From Gramella sp. MAR_2010_147 (GTDB taxonomy: Bacteria > Bacteroidota > Bacteroidia > Flavobacteriales > Flavobacteriaceae): a stretch of 64,000 nucleotides of DNA. The notes under the pieces are model-generated. The model was given only the letters and a program-made list of their open reading frames with translations, did not search any database and had not been told where the DNA came from. Where the stretch lies: positions 620,001 to 684,000 of the forward strand of contig NZ_LT629741.1 in assembly GCF_900105135.1 (NCBI RefSeq), written 5' to 3'. The position numbers and the translations under genes are program-made. Shown here piece by piece: positions 34,840 through 44,154 of the stretch (positions are counted from its first letter, which is position 1; each line of letters opens with the position of its first letter).

Positions 34840-35715
34840 ATGAGCGTTTTAGTTAATAAAGATTCTAAAGTAATTGTGCAGGGTTTCACGGGAAGTGAAG
34901 GTACTTTCCATGCTGAGCAGATGATAGAATATGGTACAAATGTGGTTGGTGGTGTAACTCCAGGTAAAGGAGGGCAAAAGCACCTTAACAAACCGGTTTT
35001 CAACACGGTTTCTGATGCTGTAGAGCAAACAGGAGCAGATGTGACCATTATTTTTGTACCGCCAGCTTTTGCTGCAGATGCGATTATGGAAGCAGCAGAC
35101 GCAGGTATTAAGGTGATTATTACGATTACTGAAGGTATTCCGGTTTCTGACATGGTAAAGGCTGCAGATTACATCAAAGATCGTGATTGTAAATTGATTG
35201 GTCCTAACTGTCCTGGTGTGATTACTCCGGGTGAAGCAAAGGTTGGTATTATGCCAGGTTTTGTATTCAAAAAAGGAAAAGTAGGAATCGTTTCTAAATC
35301 TGGTACTTTAACTTATGAAGCTGCAGATCAGGTGGTGAAGCAGGGTCTTGGAATTACTACGGCTATTGGTATTGGTGGAGATCCAATTATTGGAACTACC
35401 ACGAAAGAGGCTGTTGAATTGTTGATGAATGATGATGAGACTGAATGTATCGTAATGATCGGTGAAATCGGTGGTCAGTTAGAAGCAGATGCAGCTCAGT
35501 GGGTGAAGAAAAATGGTAATAGGAAGCCAGTTGTTGGTTTTATTGCCGGTGAAACTGCTCCTGCAGGTCGAACTATGGGTCATGCAGGTGCAATCGTTGG
35601 AGGCAGCGAAGATACTGCGCAGGCTAAGAAAAAGATTCTTAAAGAGAATGGAATTCACGTGGTGGACTCTCCAGCTGAAATTGGAAAGAAAGTAGCTGAA
35701 GTTCTTAACTCTTAA
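34840..35715 (+). CDS. sucD: Succinyl-CoA ligase (ADP/GDP-forming) alpha subunit
   Basis: A 291-residue alpha subunit of succinyl-CoA synthetase, which makes ATP or GTP in the citric acid cycle. The CoA-binding Rossmann part begins [16 protein letters not shown]; the phosphohistidine loop is [13 protein letters not shown]; the strand [15 protein letters not shown] precedes [11 protein letters not shown]. The beta subunit (sucC) is not in the window, as is common in Bacteroidota. It ends at a terminator shared with the convergent GDPD gene. Confidence 0.97.
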   Translation: MSVLVNKDSKVIVQGFTGSEGTFHAEQMIEYGTNVVGGVTPGKGGQKHLNKPVFNTVSDAVEQTGADVTIIFVPPAFAADAIMEAADAGIKVIITITEGIPVSDMVKAADYIKDRDCKLIGPNCPGVITPGEAKVGIMPGFVFKKGKVGIVSKSGTLTYEAADQVVKQGLGITTAIGIGGDPIIGTTTKEAVELLMNDDETECIVMIGEIGGQLEADAAQWVKKNGNRKPVVGFIAGETAPAGRTMGHAGAIVGGSEDTAQAKKKILKENGIHVVDSPAEIGKKVAEVLNS

Positions 35716-35736
35716 GAACAGCGGTATAAATATATT

Positions 35737-35775
35737 AATCCCTCTTTTACTTCGGTTCAAGGGGGATTTTGTTTT
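35737..35775. terminator. Bidirectional terminator after sucD
   Basis: AATCCCTCTT (35737-35746) pairs with AAGGGGGATT (35759-35768), one G-T wobble, with a T run to 35775. Confidence 0.8.
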
Positions 35776-36640
35776 AAGGATGAAGTCCTTTTTTACGAAG
35801 AAATATCAGTAAGTCTTCAGGATGATCTGTTTGAATGACCGCTACTTTTTTGATCTTGATCAACTTTTCAAAACCATTTTTACCCTCACTCTCCAACTTA
35901 TCATATTTTTTAAGAGAGTTGACCCAAATTGAAATATCGTTATTATCCAATTCCTCCAGGAGTTTTTCTGAATAAGACTGGTTGGGCACCTGGACGATCT
36001 TAATATATTGGTAGTTTATTAGTTGCTTTATTTTTCGCTCCCTTTGAACAACAGGCATCATTCGGATATCCGGATTATATTTATGTATAACGGGTATGAG
36101 TTTCAAATCACTGATATTTAATAGTACAGAACTTTCCATTTGATATTCTGAAATAATTTTCACTACTTTTTTTAAGGACGCTATATCGTCAAACTTACAA
36201 TCAAGATTAATTATAATTTTTCCCTTTGATCTCTGAAGCACCTCTCTTAATCCCGGAACTTTTTCGTTTGTTGCCTTATTGTCAAATTTTAGCTGAAACC
36301 TTTTAATTTCTGCATAGCTTTTTTTGTGAGCTAAACCAGTTCCTGTGGTAGTGCGATCAAGCTTTTCATCATGCAGGATGATGAATTTTTGATCTTTAGT
36401 TTTTCTCACATCAACTTCAACTATATCTATTTCATTTCTAATACTTTCGTTTATTGAGGAAAATGAATTTTCAGGAAGATTCTTATGGGAACCTCGATGG
36501 GCAGCCACAAGGATAATATCTTCGGCCTTATATAGATCATTGCTTGCAGGTTTGAGCCTGAGAGGATTCCATAGTGCCAAACACGCTATTAAGATGGCAA
36601 CTATAGCAAAAGCAGAATATATTTTTACTTTTCTAGGCAT
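35774..36640 (-). CDS. Glycerophosphodiester phosphodiesterase family protein, membrane-anchored
   Basis: A 288-residue protein with an N-terminal hydrophobic helix (about residues 7-24) that is a signal anchor or uncleaved signal peptide. The TIM-barrel GDPD signatures are AAHRGSHKNLPENS (catalytic His and substrate loop), VEVDVRKTKDQKFIILHDEKLDRTT and the late strand VAVIQTDHPEDLL. Such enzymes release glycerol 3-phosphate from deacylated phospholipids. The anchor puts the active domain in the periplasm. Confidence 0.88.
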   Translation of the reverse strand: MPRKVKIYSAFAIVAILIACLALWNPLRLKPASNDLYKAEDIILVAAHRGSHKNLPENSFSSINESIRNEIDIVEVDVRKTKDQKFIILHDEKLDRTTTGTGLAHKKSYAEIKRFQLKFDNKATNEKVPGLREVLQRSKGKIIINLDCKFDDIASLKKVVKIISEYQMESSVLLNISDLKLIPVIHKYNPDIRMMPVVQRERKIKQLINYQYIKIVQVPNQSYSEKLLEELDNNDISIWVNSLKKYDKLESEGKNGFEKLIKIKKVAVIQTDHPEDLLIFLRKKGLHP

Positions 36641-37000
36641 ATATTATTTTGCTTATTAGTAATCTTACTCTACTAAATTTATGACTTTTTGAGGCTTTAT
36701 TATAGAAGAAATATTATTTATCTAAATCAATATTCTTTCTATTGTTGACACAGCAAGGTGAATTTCATCAAAAACAGACACTATCCTTGAGATAGAAATA
36801 AGGTTGATTACTCGTTAATGAAGCTTCCTGTTAAGTTCATTCGGTTTTTTATTTCCTGCCTTTCTGGTTTTCTTATATTTGGGAAATCAATGAATCAAGA
36901 TCAATCAATTTGAAATGAGCCACAATGAAATTTCGATTCTATTCGAAATGATTTCTGGTGAATTGCATCTGACCGATTAGAAACAAATAAACATAAACAG
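36641..37000. other. Divergent intergenic region (360 bp) with fabG leader
   Basis: No large gene. TTTC at 36852-36855 and TATATTTG at 36874-36881 form a candidate rightward promoter about 120 bp before fabG. The leader contains a 6-bp hairpin (ATTTCG 36930-36935, CGAAAT 36944-36949). It also contains a 21-codon ORF from the ATG at 36915 to the stop ending at 36980 (MSHNEISILFEM to HLTD); whether it is translated is unknown. I see no convincing promoter for the leftward GDPD gene. Confidence 0.5.
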
Positions 37001-37747
37001 ATGAAATTATTACAAGGAAAAAATGCTATAATTACAGGAGGTAGCCGCGGAATAGGGAAAGGAATTGCTCAGGTTTACGCACAACATGGAGCTAATGTTG
37101 CTTTTACTTATAACTCATCTTCTCAATCTGCAGAAGAGTTGGCCAAAGAATTGGAATCTCTAGGGATTAAAGCAAAAGCATATCAATCTAATGCAGCTAG
37201 TTTTAAGGAATCTCAGGATTTAGTAGACCAGGTTGTTGAAGATTTTGGTTCTATAGATATTGTTATTAATAATGCCGGGATCACCAAGGATAACCTTCTA
37301 ATGAGAATGAGTGAAGAAGATTTTGATAAGGTGATTGAGGTAAATCTGAAATCTATTTTTAATATGACAAAGGCTGTACAGCGTACCATGTTAAAACAGC
37401 GAAATGGGAGTATCATCAATATGAGTTCAGTGGTTGGAGTGACTGGAAATGCAGGTCAGGCAAATTATGCAGCATCAAAGGCCGGAATTATAGGTTTTTC
37501 AAAATCTATGGCACAGGAGTTAGGTTCCAGAAATATTAGAACAAATGTGATAGCACCAGGTTTTATTGAAACCGAAATGACTGAAAAGCTGGATGAAAAA
37601 ACAGTACAGGGATGGAGGGATGCTATCCCATTAAAAAGAGGAGGAAAGCCAGAGGATATTGCCAATACCTGTGTTTATCTTGGGAGTGACTTAAGTTCTT
37701 ATGTAACGGGACAGGTGATACATGTTGATGGAGGTATGCATACCTAG
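37001..37747 (+). CDS. fabG: 3-oxoacyl-[acyl-carrier-protein] reductase
   Basis: A 248-residue short-chain dehydrogenase. Cofactor motif TGGSRGIGKG, NNAG motif (DIVINNAGITKDNLL), catalytic Ser in NMSSVVGVTGN and YxxxK in YAASKAG, and the C-terminal TGQVIHVDGGMHT all match FabG, the NADPH reductase of fatty acid elongation. Genuine FabG features such as AITKDNL and the VDGGM end favour this over a generic SDR. It is alone, away from other fatty acid genes. Confidence 0.93.
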   Translation: MKLLQGKNAIITGGSRGIGKGIAQVYAQHGANVAFTYNSSSQSAEELAKELESLGIKAKAYQSNAASFKESQDLVDQVVEDFGSIDIVINNAGITKDNLLMRMSEEDFDKVIEVNLKSIFNMTKAVQRTMLKQRNGSIINMSSVVGVTGNAGQANYAASKAGIIGFSKSMAQELGSRNIRTNVIAPGFIETEMTEKLDEKTVQGWRDAIPLKRGGKPEDIANTCVYLGSDLSSYVTGQVIHVDGGMHT

Positions 37748-37790
37748 ATCTAGGCTTGATAAAGCGGGAAGTTAGCGTGTAATTAAAGAA

Positions 37791-37823
37791 TTTGTTATTA
37801 CGTAATGATTTTGATTAACTTAG
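37791..37823 (+). promoter_or_regulatory. Candidate promoter of the VWA-like gene with internal palindrome
   Basis: TTTG (37791-37794), 21-bp spacer, TAACTTAG (37816-37823, one mismatch). The spacer includes a perfect 10-bp palindrome, ATTACGTAAT (37797-37806). Confidence 0.4.
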
Positions 37824-37851
37824 AACATTAAGCTTGTAACTTCCATTTTTA

Positions 37852-39885
37852 ATGATATTAAGTACAATTTTATATATAACCCTGGCACTAATCATAGCGC
37901 TGGGGTTTGCTTTTTTTCTGTATTTATATAAAAAGCCTAATAAGACCAGAAAAGATTACTTATTTTTTAGTCTTAGGGCAATCGCTATTTTCCTGGTTCT
38001 TTTGATCTTAATAAATCCTAAGATCAATTCTTTAGAGGTTGAGATAGAAGAACCACAACTCATTTTACTAAGGGATAATTCTCAGTCGGTTGCTTATATG
38101 AACGAGGATGAAAACCTCCGGTCTATTTCAGAGTTTCTTGCTGAAAATAAAGAAATAAGGGAGAACTTTCAGGTACAACAACTGACTTTTGGGGAACAAT
38201 TGGAATTTGATGATTCACTCAGTTTTTCAGCAACCCAAACAAATATACATTCTGCACTCTCTGAAACTGAAGCTGTTTTTTCAGGAAAGCAATCTGCTTT
38301 AGTTTTAATTACAGATGCTAATCAAAATCTGGGAAGAGATTTTAAATATTATAAGATCAATGAAGAAACTACTGTTTTTCCTGTTACAATAGGAGATACC
38401 GCGGCTTATCAGGATCTAAGTATTAAAAGAATAAACTCAAACAGATATGCATTTCTAAACAATCGCTTTCCCGTAGAAACATTTATTAATTATAGCGGAA
38501 AGCAGAATATAGAGGCAAGCGTCAAGATCAAATCGGGTGACGCAGTTCTGTACACTCAAAATATTAAATTTTCTGAAGGGATAAGATCTCAAATAGTTAG
38601 AACAGATCTACCTGCCAGTTCGCTTGGAGTTAAATCTTACAGTCTAGAAATTGAGACTCTGGAGAACGAAAAAAATATACTTAATAACAAGCAGAATTTT
38701 GCAGTTGAAGTCATAGATGAAAGAACGTCTGTTTTGATATTATCAGAAATCCCTCATCCAGATCTCGGCGCTCTTCAGAAATCCATTGAAAGCAATGAGC
38801 AAAGAGCTGTGGATATTAAATATTTGAACGAAAATAATATAGAATTATCAGATTATCAATTAGTTGTATTGTTTCAGGTCAATAGAAAGTTTAATAATGT
38901 TTTTACTGAAATTTTAAATGGTAAGCATAATTATTTGGTGATAACCGGTAGTAAAACAGACTGGAATTTTCTAAATAGCCTTAATCTGGGGTACTCTAGA
39001 AATTCTGTAAATCAGCCTCAGGATTATTTCCCTGTATATAATAATACATTTAGTTCATTTCAGTTTGAAAATATTGGCTTTGATGACTTTCCTCCCTTGT
39101 TGGATAAATTTGGGCCCTTAACCTTTGATGATGATAGATTTAATGTGATGTTGTTTCAGAAAATTCAGGGTGTTGATACCGACGAGCCATTATTGGCGGT
39201 ATCTCAAAGCTCACCAAAATCTGGTTTTTTGCTTGGAGAGAATATCTGGAGGTGGCGGGCGAAGTCTTATCTGGACAATAGATCATTTGAGGTGTTTGAC
39301 GACTTTTTTGGAAAACTAGTGCAGAACCTTGCTAAGAATACTTCCAAACAACGATTAACCGTAGCATCTGAGAATTTCTATTATGCCAATCAGAATATTG
39401 TGATCACTGCGCAATATTTTGATGAAAATTATCAATTTGATCCTGGTGCTCCTTTAAGAATTACCGTGAAAAATGAGGAGTCTGAGGAAGCATTTAGTTC
39501 AGATCTAATTTTAAAAAATAACTTCTATCAGTTTGATGGAGGGAATCTGGATCCTGGTATGTATTCATTTACTGTAAATGTGGTGGGGGAAAATCTTTCT
39601 AAATCAGGAAATTTTGAGGTGGTAGAATATAACACCGAGCAGCAACTTGTATCTTCTAACCTAACTGCCATGCAGTATTTTGCAGAAAATAATCAAAGTA
39701 GGATTTATTATCCAGATCAAATGAAAGACCTTATAAATAACCTTCTTACCAATGATAAGTTCAAACCTCTTCAGAAAAGCCGACAAAATACCGTACCTTT
39801 GATAGACTGGTATTACCTGCTGTTTATAGTAATTATAATTCTTGCCGCTGAGTGGTTTTACCGGAAATATTTAGGTCTAATTTAA
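37852..39885 (+). CDS. VWA-like membrane protein of unknown function
   Basis: A 677-residue protein with two N-terminal membrane helices (about 4-24 and 38-56) and one C-terminal helix (about 651-669), so the middle ~590 residues form a large periplasmic domain. Just after the second helix comes LLRDNSQSV, a DxSxS-like MIDAS motif of a von Willebrand A domain. ALVLITDANQN could supply the distal Asp. The remainder is beta-rich, with no motif I know. Similar VWA proteins occur in Flavobacteriia. It is followed 16 bp later by a prohibitin-like gene, so the two may form a unit. Confidence 0.72.
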   Translation: MILSTILYITLALIIALGFAFFLYLYKKPNKTRKDYLFFSLRAIAIFLVLLILINPKINSLEVEIEEPQLILLRDNSQSVAYMNEDENLRSISEFLAENKEIRENFQVQQLTFGEQLEFDDSLSFSATQTNIHSALSETEAVFSGKQSALVLITDANQNLGRDFKYYKINEETTVFPVTIGDTAAYQDLSIKRINSNRYAFLNNRFPVETFINYSGKQNIEASVKIKSGDAVLYTQNIKFSEGIRSQIVRTDLPASSLGVKSYSLEIETLENEKNILNNKQNFAVEVIDERTSVLILSEIPHPDLGALQKSIESNEQRAVDIKYLNENNIELSDYQLVVLFQVNRKFNNVFTEILNGKHNYLVITGSKTDWNFLNSLNLGYSRNSVNQPQDYFPVYNNTFSSFQFENIGFDDFPPLLDKFGPLTFDDDRFNVMLFQKIQGVDTDEPLLAVSQSSPKSGFLLGENIWRWRAKSYLDNRSFEVFDDFFGKLVQNLAKNTSKQRLTVASENFYYANQNIVITAQYFDENYQFDPGAPLRITVKNEESEEAFSSDLILKNNFYQFDGGNLDPGMYSFTVNVVGENLSKSGNFEVVEYNTEQQLVSSNLTAMQYFAENNQSRIYYPDQMKDLINNLLTNDKFKPLQKSRQNTVPLIDWYYLLFIVIIILAAEWFYRKYLGLI

Positions 39886-39901
39886 ATTTCAATTTTTATA
39901 T

Positions 39902-40717
39902 ATGGAAAGATTACCAAAGATAGCAGTGCCTCTTTTTATTGGTATTGTCGTTTTAATCATTTTTATCGCAAAATCAACAGTTACTATAGATTCTGGTGAG
40001 GCCGGAGTTTTATACCGAACCTTTGATGAAGGTGTGGTAACCGATGAACCACCTTTATCTGAAGGTTTTCATTTTGTGGCTCCCTGGAACAAAGTATTTG
40101 TTTATGAGGTGCGTCAACAGTCTCTAGATGAAGAAATGACCGTTCTTTCTTCAAATGGATTAGAAATATCCTTAGATGCTTCAGTTTGGTTTCAACCGGA
40201 ATATGAAGTTTTGGGAAAACTTCACCAGGAGAAAGGAGAGGCTTATATTCAGCGTTTGCTTCAGCCGGCGATTCGTTCAGCAACAAGAGCAGTGGTAGGA
40301 AGATATAATCCTGAGCAGCTTTATGCTAGCAAAAGGGAAGCCATTCAAAAGGAGATTTTTGATGAAACCAATCTTTTACTAGAAGAACAATATGTTCAGG
40401 TGAATGAAGTTTTGGTTAGAGATGTCTCTTTGCCTTCCACTATTAAGGATGCGATTGAAAGAAAGCTTAGACAGGAACAGGAATCTTTAGAGTATGAATT
40501 TAGATTAACCAAGGCCGAACAGGAAGCAGAGCGCCAGCGTATTGATGCTGAAGGTAAGGCAACGGCCAACAGAATTCTGAGTGAATCTTTAACCGATAAA
40601 GTTCTAAAAGAAAAAGGTATTCAGGCCACCGTAGAACTTGCAAAATCACCTAATAGTAAGGTGGTGGTTATTGGTTCTGGCGAGGGTGGAATGCCAATTA
40701 TCTTAGGGGATAATTAA
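39902..40717 (+). CDS. Prohibitin/SPFH family membrane protein
   Basis: A 271-residue protein with one N-terminal membrane helix (about residues 7-25), then an SPFH domain: VDSGEAGVLYRTFDEG-like start, GFHFVAPWNKVFVYEVRQQS, and the coiled region RKLRQEQESLEYEFRLTKAEQEAERQRIDAEGKA. C-terminal residues are hydrophobic with Gly (VVVIGSGEGGMPIILGD). Prohibitins form ring oligomers that scaffold membranes and proteases. No FtsH neighbour is seen. Confidence 0.9.
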   Translation: MERLPKIAVPLFIGIVVLIIFIAKSTVTIDSGEAGVLYRTFDEGVVTDEPPLSEGFHFVAPWNKVFVYEVRQQSLDEEMTVLSSNGLEISLDASVWFQPEYEVLGKLHQEKGEAYIQRLLQPAIRSATRAVVGRYNPEQLYASKREAIQKEIFDETNLLLEEQYVQVNEVLVRDVSLPSTIKDAIERKLRQEQESLEYEFRLTKAEQEAERQRIDAEGKATANRILSESLTDKVLKEKGIQATVELAKSPNSKVVVIGSGEGGMPIILGDN

Positions 40718-40746
40718 AAAATAAATCTTAAAAATGAAATTTCAGG

Positions 40747-40776
40747 TTTCAGTTTTGGAAATTTTATTTAGATTTG
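40747..40776 (+). promoter_or_regulatory. Promoter of the histidine operon
   Basis: TTTC (40747-40750, one mismatch), 18-bp spacer, TAGATTTG (40769-40776, exact). The leader-peptide ATG is at 40785, only 8 bp after the -7 box. Confidence 0.55.
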
Positions 40777-40784
40777 CCTGCATA

Positions 40785-40841
40785 ATGAGAAACTATACAG
40801 TACATCATCATCATTTTTATATCCACGCTCAGGCGAGGTGA
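40785..40841 (+). CDS. hisL: Histidine operon leader peptide (18 aa)
   Basis: ATG at 40785, TGA at 40839-40841. The product is MRNYTVHHHHFYIHAQAR: four consecutive His codons (40803-40814) and a fifth at 40824. No protein role is expected; its translation senses charged tRNA-His and controls the downstream attenuator. Codons 15-17 (40827-40835) are the upstream half of the antiterminator, so the ribosome's position on this ORF decides the RNA fold. The hisL symbol is by function, not by homology to enteric leaders. Confidence 0.85.
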   Translation: MRNYTVHHHHFYIHAQAR

Positions 40842-40907
40842 ATTTGATATGTTGTAACTTTTACTAAAATATCATAACCCGTTTGAGCAATCAAACGGGT
40901 TTTTTTA
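40827..40907 (+). promoter_or_regulatory. his attenuator: antiterminator and terminator
   Basis: Terminator: AACCCGTTTGA (40876-40886) pairs with TCAAACGGGTT (40891-40901) across a GCAA loop, then a T run to 40906. Antiterminator: GCTCAGGCG (40827-40835) can pair over 9 bp, with two G-U pairs, with CGTTTGAGC (40880-40888), which removes most of the terminator's left arm. A third hairpin, TGATAT/ATATCA (40845-40874), sits just before the terminator. The two main folds are mutually exclusive. Confidence 0.82.
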
Positions 40908-40929
40908 TTTCTAATCACCAACTATTATT

Positions 40930-41793
40930 ATGAGTCAAGAAAAATTAAGAATTGCAGTTCAAAAATCAGGTCGTCTATTTGAGGATTCCATTAGTATTTT
41001 GAAAGATGCCGGTATCTCCATAGACAACGGAAAGGAACAATTGAAAGCTTCTTCCAGAAACTTCCCCCTGGAAGTGATGTACCTAAGAAATGGTGATATT
41101 CCTCAATATCTCAGGGACGGTGTGGTTGATGTAGCGATTATTGGAGAAAATGTATTGATTGAAAAAGGTCAGGATATTATTAGAGGTGAGAAACTCGGAT
41201 TTTCAAAATGTCGTGTTTCTTTAGCGGTTCCAAAGTCATTTAATTATTCCGGGATAAAAGATTTAGATGGACTTAAGATTGCAACTTCATACCCCAATAC
41301 GGTGAATGAATTCATGAGAGAAAACGGAATTTCTGCAGAACTTCATATTATTAACGGATCTGTAGAGATTGCGCCTAATATAGGCCTGGCAGATGCTATA
41401 TGTGATATTGTCTCAAGTGGTAGCACTTTATTTAAAAATGGGCTAAAAGAGGTTGAAGTAATGTTGAAAAGTGAAGCAGTTCTTGCTATTTCACCTGAAA
41501 TTTCTGAAGAAAGAAAAGGCATTCTTGAAAAATTGCAGTTTAGAATGAAATCTGTTTTGAATGCAAGAACTTCTAAATATATCCTTATGAATGTACCGAA
41601 TGAACGTCTTAAAGATGTGATAAGTCTTTTACCAGGTATGCGAAGCCCAACGGTGCTGCCTTTAGCAGAAGAAGGTTGGAGTTCTGTTCACACCGTGATA
41701 AATGAAGAACGTTTTTGGGAGGTGCTGGATGAGCTTAGGGATTATGGAGCAGAAGGAATTTTGGTTGCACCAATAGAAAAAATGGTAATTTAA
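40930..41793 (+). CDS. hisG: ATP phosphoribosyltransferase, long form
   Basis: A 287-residue HisG that condenses ATP and PRPP in the first step of histidine synthesis. The length and the C-terminal regulatory domain (PGMRSPTVLPLAEEGWSSVHTVI) identify the long, histidine-feedback-inhibited form that needs no HisZ. The catalytic part has LRIAVQKSGRLFEDS and the PRPP loop in DAICDIVSSGSTLFKNGL. It is the first structural gene after the attenuator. Confidence 0.97.
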   Translation: MSQEKLRIAVQKSGRLFEDSISILKDAGISIDNGKEQLKASSRNFPLEVMYLRNGDIPQYLRDGVVDVAIIGENVLIEKGQDIIRGEKLGFSKCRVSLAVPKSFNYSGIKDLDGLKIATSYPNTVNEFMRENGISAELHIINGSVEIAPNIGLADAICDIVSSGSTLFKNGLKEVEVMLKSEAVLAISPEISEERKGILEKLQFRMKSVLNARTSKYILMNVPNERLKDVISLLPGMRSPTVLPLAEEGWSSVHTVINEERFWEVLDELRDYGAEGILVAPIEKMVI

Positions 41794-41814
41794 TATCTGC
41801 TGAAATTTTAGACT

Positions 41815-43098
41815 ATGAAAAAAATAATAAATCCGTCAAGATCTGATTGGAACGAAATTCTGAAAAGACCCACTCAGACGGTTGCCGATATTGAGCAAAC
41901 GGTGAATCAAATCTTTGATGAAATTAAAGTGAAGGGAGATTCAGCAGTTTCTAAGTATACAGAGCTTTTTGATGGTATCAGAATAGAAGACCTAAAGGTT
42001 TCTGAAAATGAAGTTGCATATGCTGAAAAGGAAATTTCAGAAGAATTGAAATCAGCAATTAAGCTGGCAAAAACTAATATCGAAAAGTTCCATTCCGCAC
42101 AAAAAACCGATCGTGTCCTGGTGCAGACTACCAAAGGTGTAAGTTGCTGGCAGGAAAAGAAGCCAATCCAAAAAGTAGGTCTTTATATTCCCGGCGGAAC
42201 TGCCCCTTTGTTTTCATCAATTTTGATGCTTGCAATTCCTGCGAGACTAGCGGGATGTGAAGAGATCGTATTGTGCACTCCACCAGATAAAGAAGGCAAT
42301 GTAAACCCTGCAATTTTATATGCAGCAGAATTGTGCGGCGTAACCCAGATTTTTAAAATAGGAGGGATTCAGGCCATCGGCGCCATGACTTTCGGGACTG
42401 AAAGTGTGCCGCAGGTTTATAAAATATTTGGTCCAGGGAATCAATTTGTAACCGTGGCTAAACAGTTGGCTACAAAATATCAGGTTGCCATAGATATGCC
42501 AGCAGGTCCTTCTGAATTACTGGTGTTCGCAGATGATACTTCTAATCCTGCTTATGTAGCCTCTGATCTTTTAAGCCAGGCAGAACATGGAGCAGATAGC
42601 CAGGTAATCATGGTTTCCACTTCTGAAAAGTTGATCAATTTAGTTTCAGATGAAATTGGATCTCAATTAGACAGGCTTCCGCGAAAAGCAATTGCCGAGA
42701 AAGCGGTTGAGAATTCAAGGCTTATTTTGGTGAAATCTAAAGAGAAGGCATTAGAATTGATCAATGAATATGGACCAGAACATTTTATTATCTGCTCTGA
42801 AAATGAAGATTATTTTATAAACGGGGTTATAAACGCAGGTTCGGTTTTTATAGGCAATTATACTCCGGAGAGTGCCGGGGATTATGCTTCCGGAACTAAT
42901 CATACGCTGCCTACCAATGGCTATTCGAAGCAATATAGTGGTGTGAACCTGGATAGTTTTATGAAAACGATCACTTTTCAGAAAATCACGGAAGAAGGGA
43001 TCAAAAAGATTGGACCATCGATTGAATTAATGGCTGAAGCCGAAGGACTGCAGGCTCATAAAAACGCGGTAAGTTTAAGATTAAAAGATTTAGGCTAA
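41815..43098 (+). CDS. hisD: Histidinol dehydrogenase
   Basis: A 427-residue zinc enzyme that oxidises L-histidinol to histidine in two NAD-dependent steps. Signatures seen: VGLYIPGGTAPLFSS, the IGGIQAIGAMTFGTESVPQVYKIFGPGNQFV stretch, IDMPAGPSELLVFAD, SQAEHGADSQ with a zinc-binding His, and the late NHTLPTNGYSKQYSGV with further active-site residues. It lies 21 bp after hisG, and its stop is directly followed by the hisC start. Confidence 0.97.
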   Translation: MKKIINPSRSDWNEILKRPTQTVADIEQTVNQIFDEIKVKGDSAVSKYTELFDGIRIEDLKVSENEVAYAEKEISEELKSAIKLAKTNIEKFHSAQKTDRVLVQTTKGVSCWQEKKPIQKVGLYIPGGTAPLFSSILMLAIPARLAGCEEIVLCTPPDKEGNVNPAILYAAELCGVTQIFKIGGIQAIGAMTFGTESVPQVYKIFGPGNQFVTVAKQLATKYQVAIDMPAGPSELLVFADDTSNPAYVASDLLSQAEHGADSQVIMVSTSEKLINLVSDEIGSQLDRLPRKAIAEKAVENSRLILVKSKEKALELINEYGPEHFIICSENEDYFINGVINAGSVFIGNYTPESAGDYASGTNHTLPTNGYSKQYSGVNLDSFMKTITFQKITEEGIKKIGPSIELMAEAEGLQAHKNAVSLRLKDLG

Positions 43099-44154
43099 AT
43101 GGGGGTTTTTGATTTAAACAAACTGGTTAGGCCCAATGTGGCTGTTCTAAAGCCATATTCTTCAGCTCGTGACGAGTTTAAAACTCAGGGAGGTGAGATG
43201 ATATTTTTAGATGCTAATGAAAATCCTAATAATAATAATGGATTGAACAGGTATCCAGATCCCCAGCAATGTAAAGTAAAGGAAAAGCTGGCAGAGGTTA
43301 GAAATATCCCTTCAAAGAATATTCTTCTTGGAAACGGAAGTGACGAAGTTTTAGATCTTATTTTTCGTGCGTTTTGTGAACCGGGGAACGATAATGTTAT
43401 TACACTTCCTCCAACTTACGGGATGTACAAAGTGCTTGCAGATATTAATAATATCGAAAATAGAGAGGTTCTTCTTAATCATAATTTTGAACCAGATATA
43501 ACGGCGATATTCAATCAGGTAGACAGGAACACTAAAATGATCTTTTTATGTTCACCGAATAACCCTTCCGGTAATTCTTTTGAACCTGAAACCGTTCAGG
43601 TGATTCTTGAAAAATTCAATGGACTTATTGTCATTGATGAAGCTTATATAGATTTTTCTGAAAAGGAGAGTTGGTTGTTAAAACTGGAGAATTATCCTAA
43701 TCTAATTATCACCCAAACATTTTCAAAGGCATTTGGTTTAGCCGGGATTAGACTTGGAATTCTATATGCTTCAGCAGAAATTATTTCGATCTTAAATAAG
43801 ATAAAACCCCCTTATAATGTAAATGAACTTACTCAAAATAAGGCTTTAGAAAATCTTTCAAATTCAGACAATATAAGGTCGCAAGTGTCTAAAATACTGA
43901 TAGAAAGGAGTGTGTTATCTAAAGAATTACTTAAAGTAAATTTTATTTTTAAAATATATAAATCTGATGCTAATTTTCTTCTTATTGAGGTTGATGATGC
44001 CAATAAAAGATATGACGAAATTCTGGCAAAAGGCATCGTGATTAGAAATAGAAGCAATCAGCCATTATGTGAAAATTGTATTAGAATTACCGTAGGTACA
44101 GAAGAAGAAAATAAGCGATTAATTAAAGCATTTAAAGAATTGGATAATGAATAA
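43099..44154 (+). CDS. hisC: Histidinol-phosphate aminotransferase
   Basis: A 351-residue PLP fold-type I aminotransferase converting imidazole acetol phosphate to histidinol phosphate. Visible motifs: [59 protein letters not shown] and the Schiff-base lysine in [15 protein letters not shown], then [19 protein letters not shown]. The ATG directly follows the hisD stop and the 3' end overlaps hisB by 8 bp. Confidence 0.96.
   Translation: MGVFDLNKLVRPNVAVLKPYSSARDEFKTQGGEMIFLDANENPNNNNGLNRYPDPQQCKVKEKLAEVRNIPSKNILLGNGSDEVLDLIFRAFCEPGNDNVITLPPTYGMYKVLADINNIENREVLLNHNFEPDITAIFNQVDRNTKMIFLCSPNNPSGNSFEPETVQVILEKFNGLIVIDEAYIDFSEKESWLLKLENYPNLIITQTFSKAFGLAGIRLGILYASAEIISILNKIKPPYNVNELTQNKALENLSNSDNIRSQVSKILIERSVLSKELLKVNFIFKIYKSDANFLLIEVDDANKRYDEILAKGIVIRNRSNQPLCENCIRITVGTEEENKRLIKAFKELDNE

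Noticed and set aside
37743..37754. Perfect palindrome CCTAGATCTAGG at the fabG stop codon
   Set aside because: Short, lies across a stop codon and no promoter is close; likely chance.
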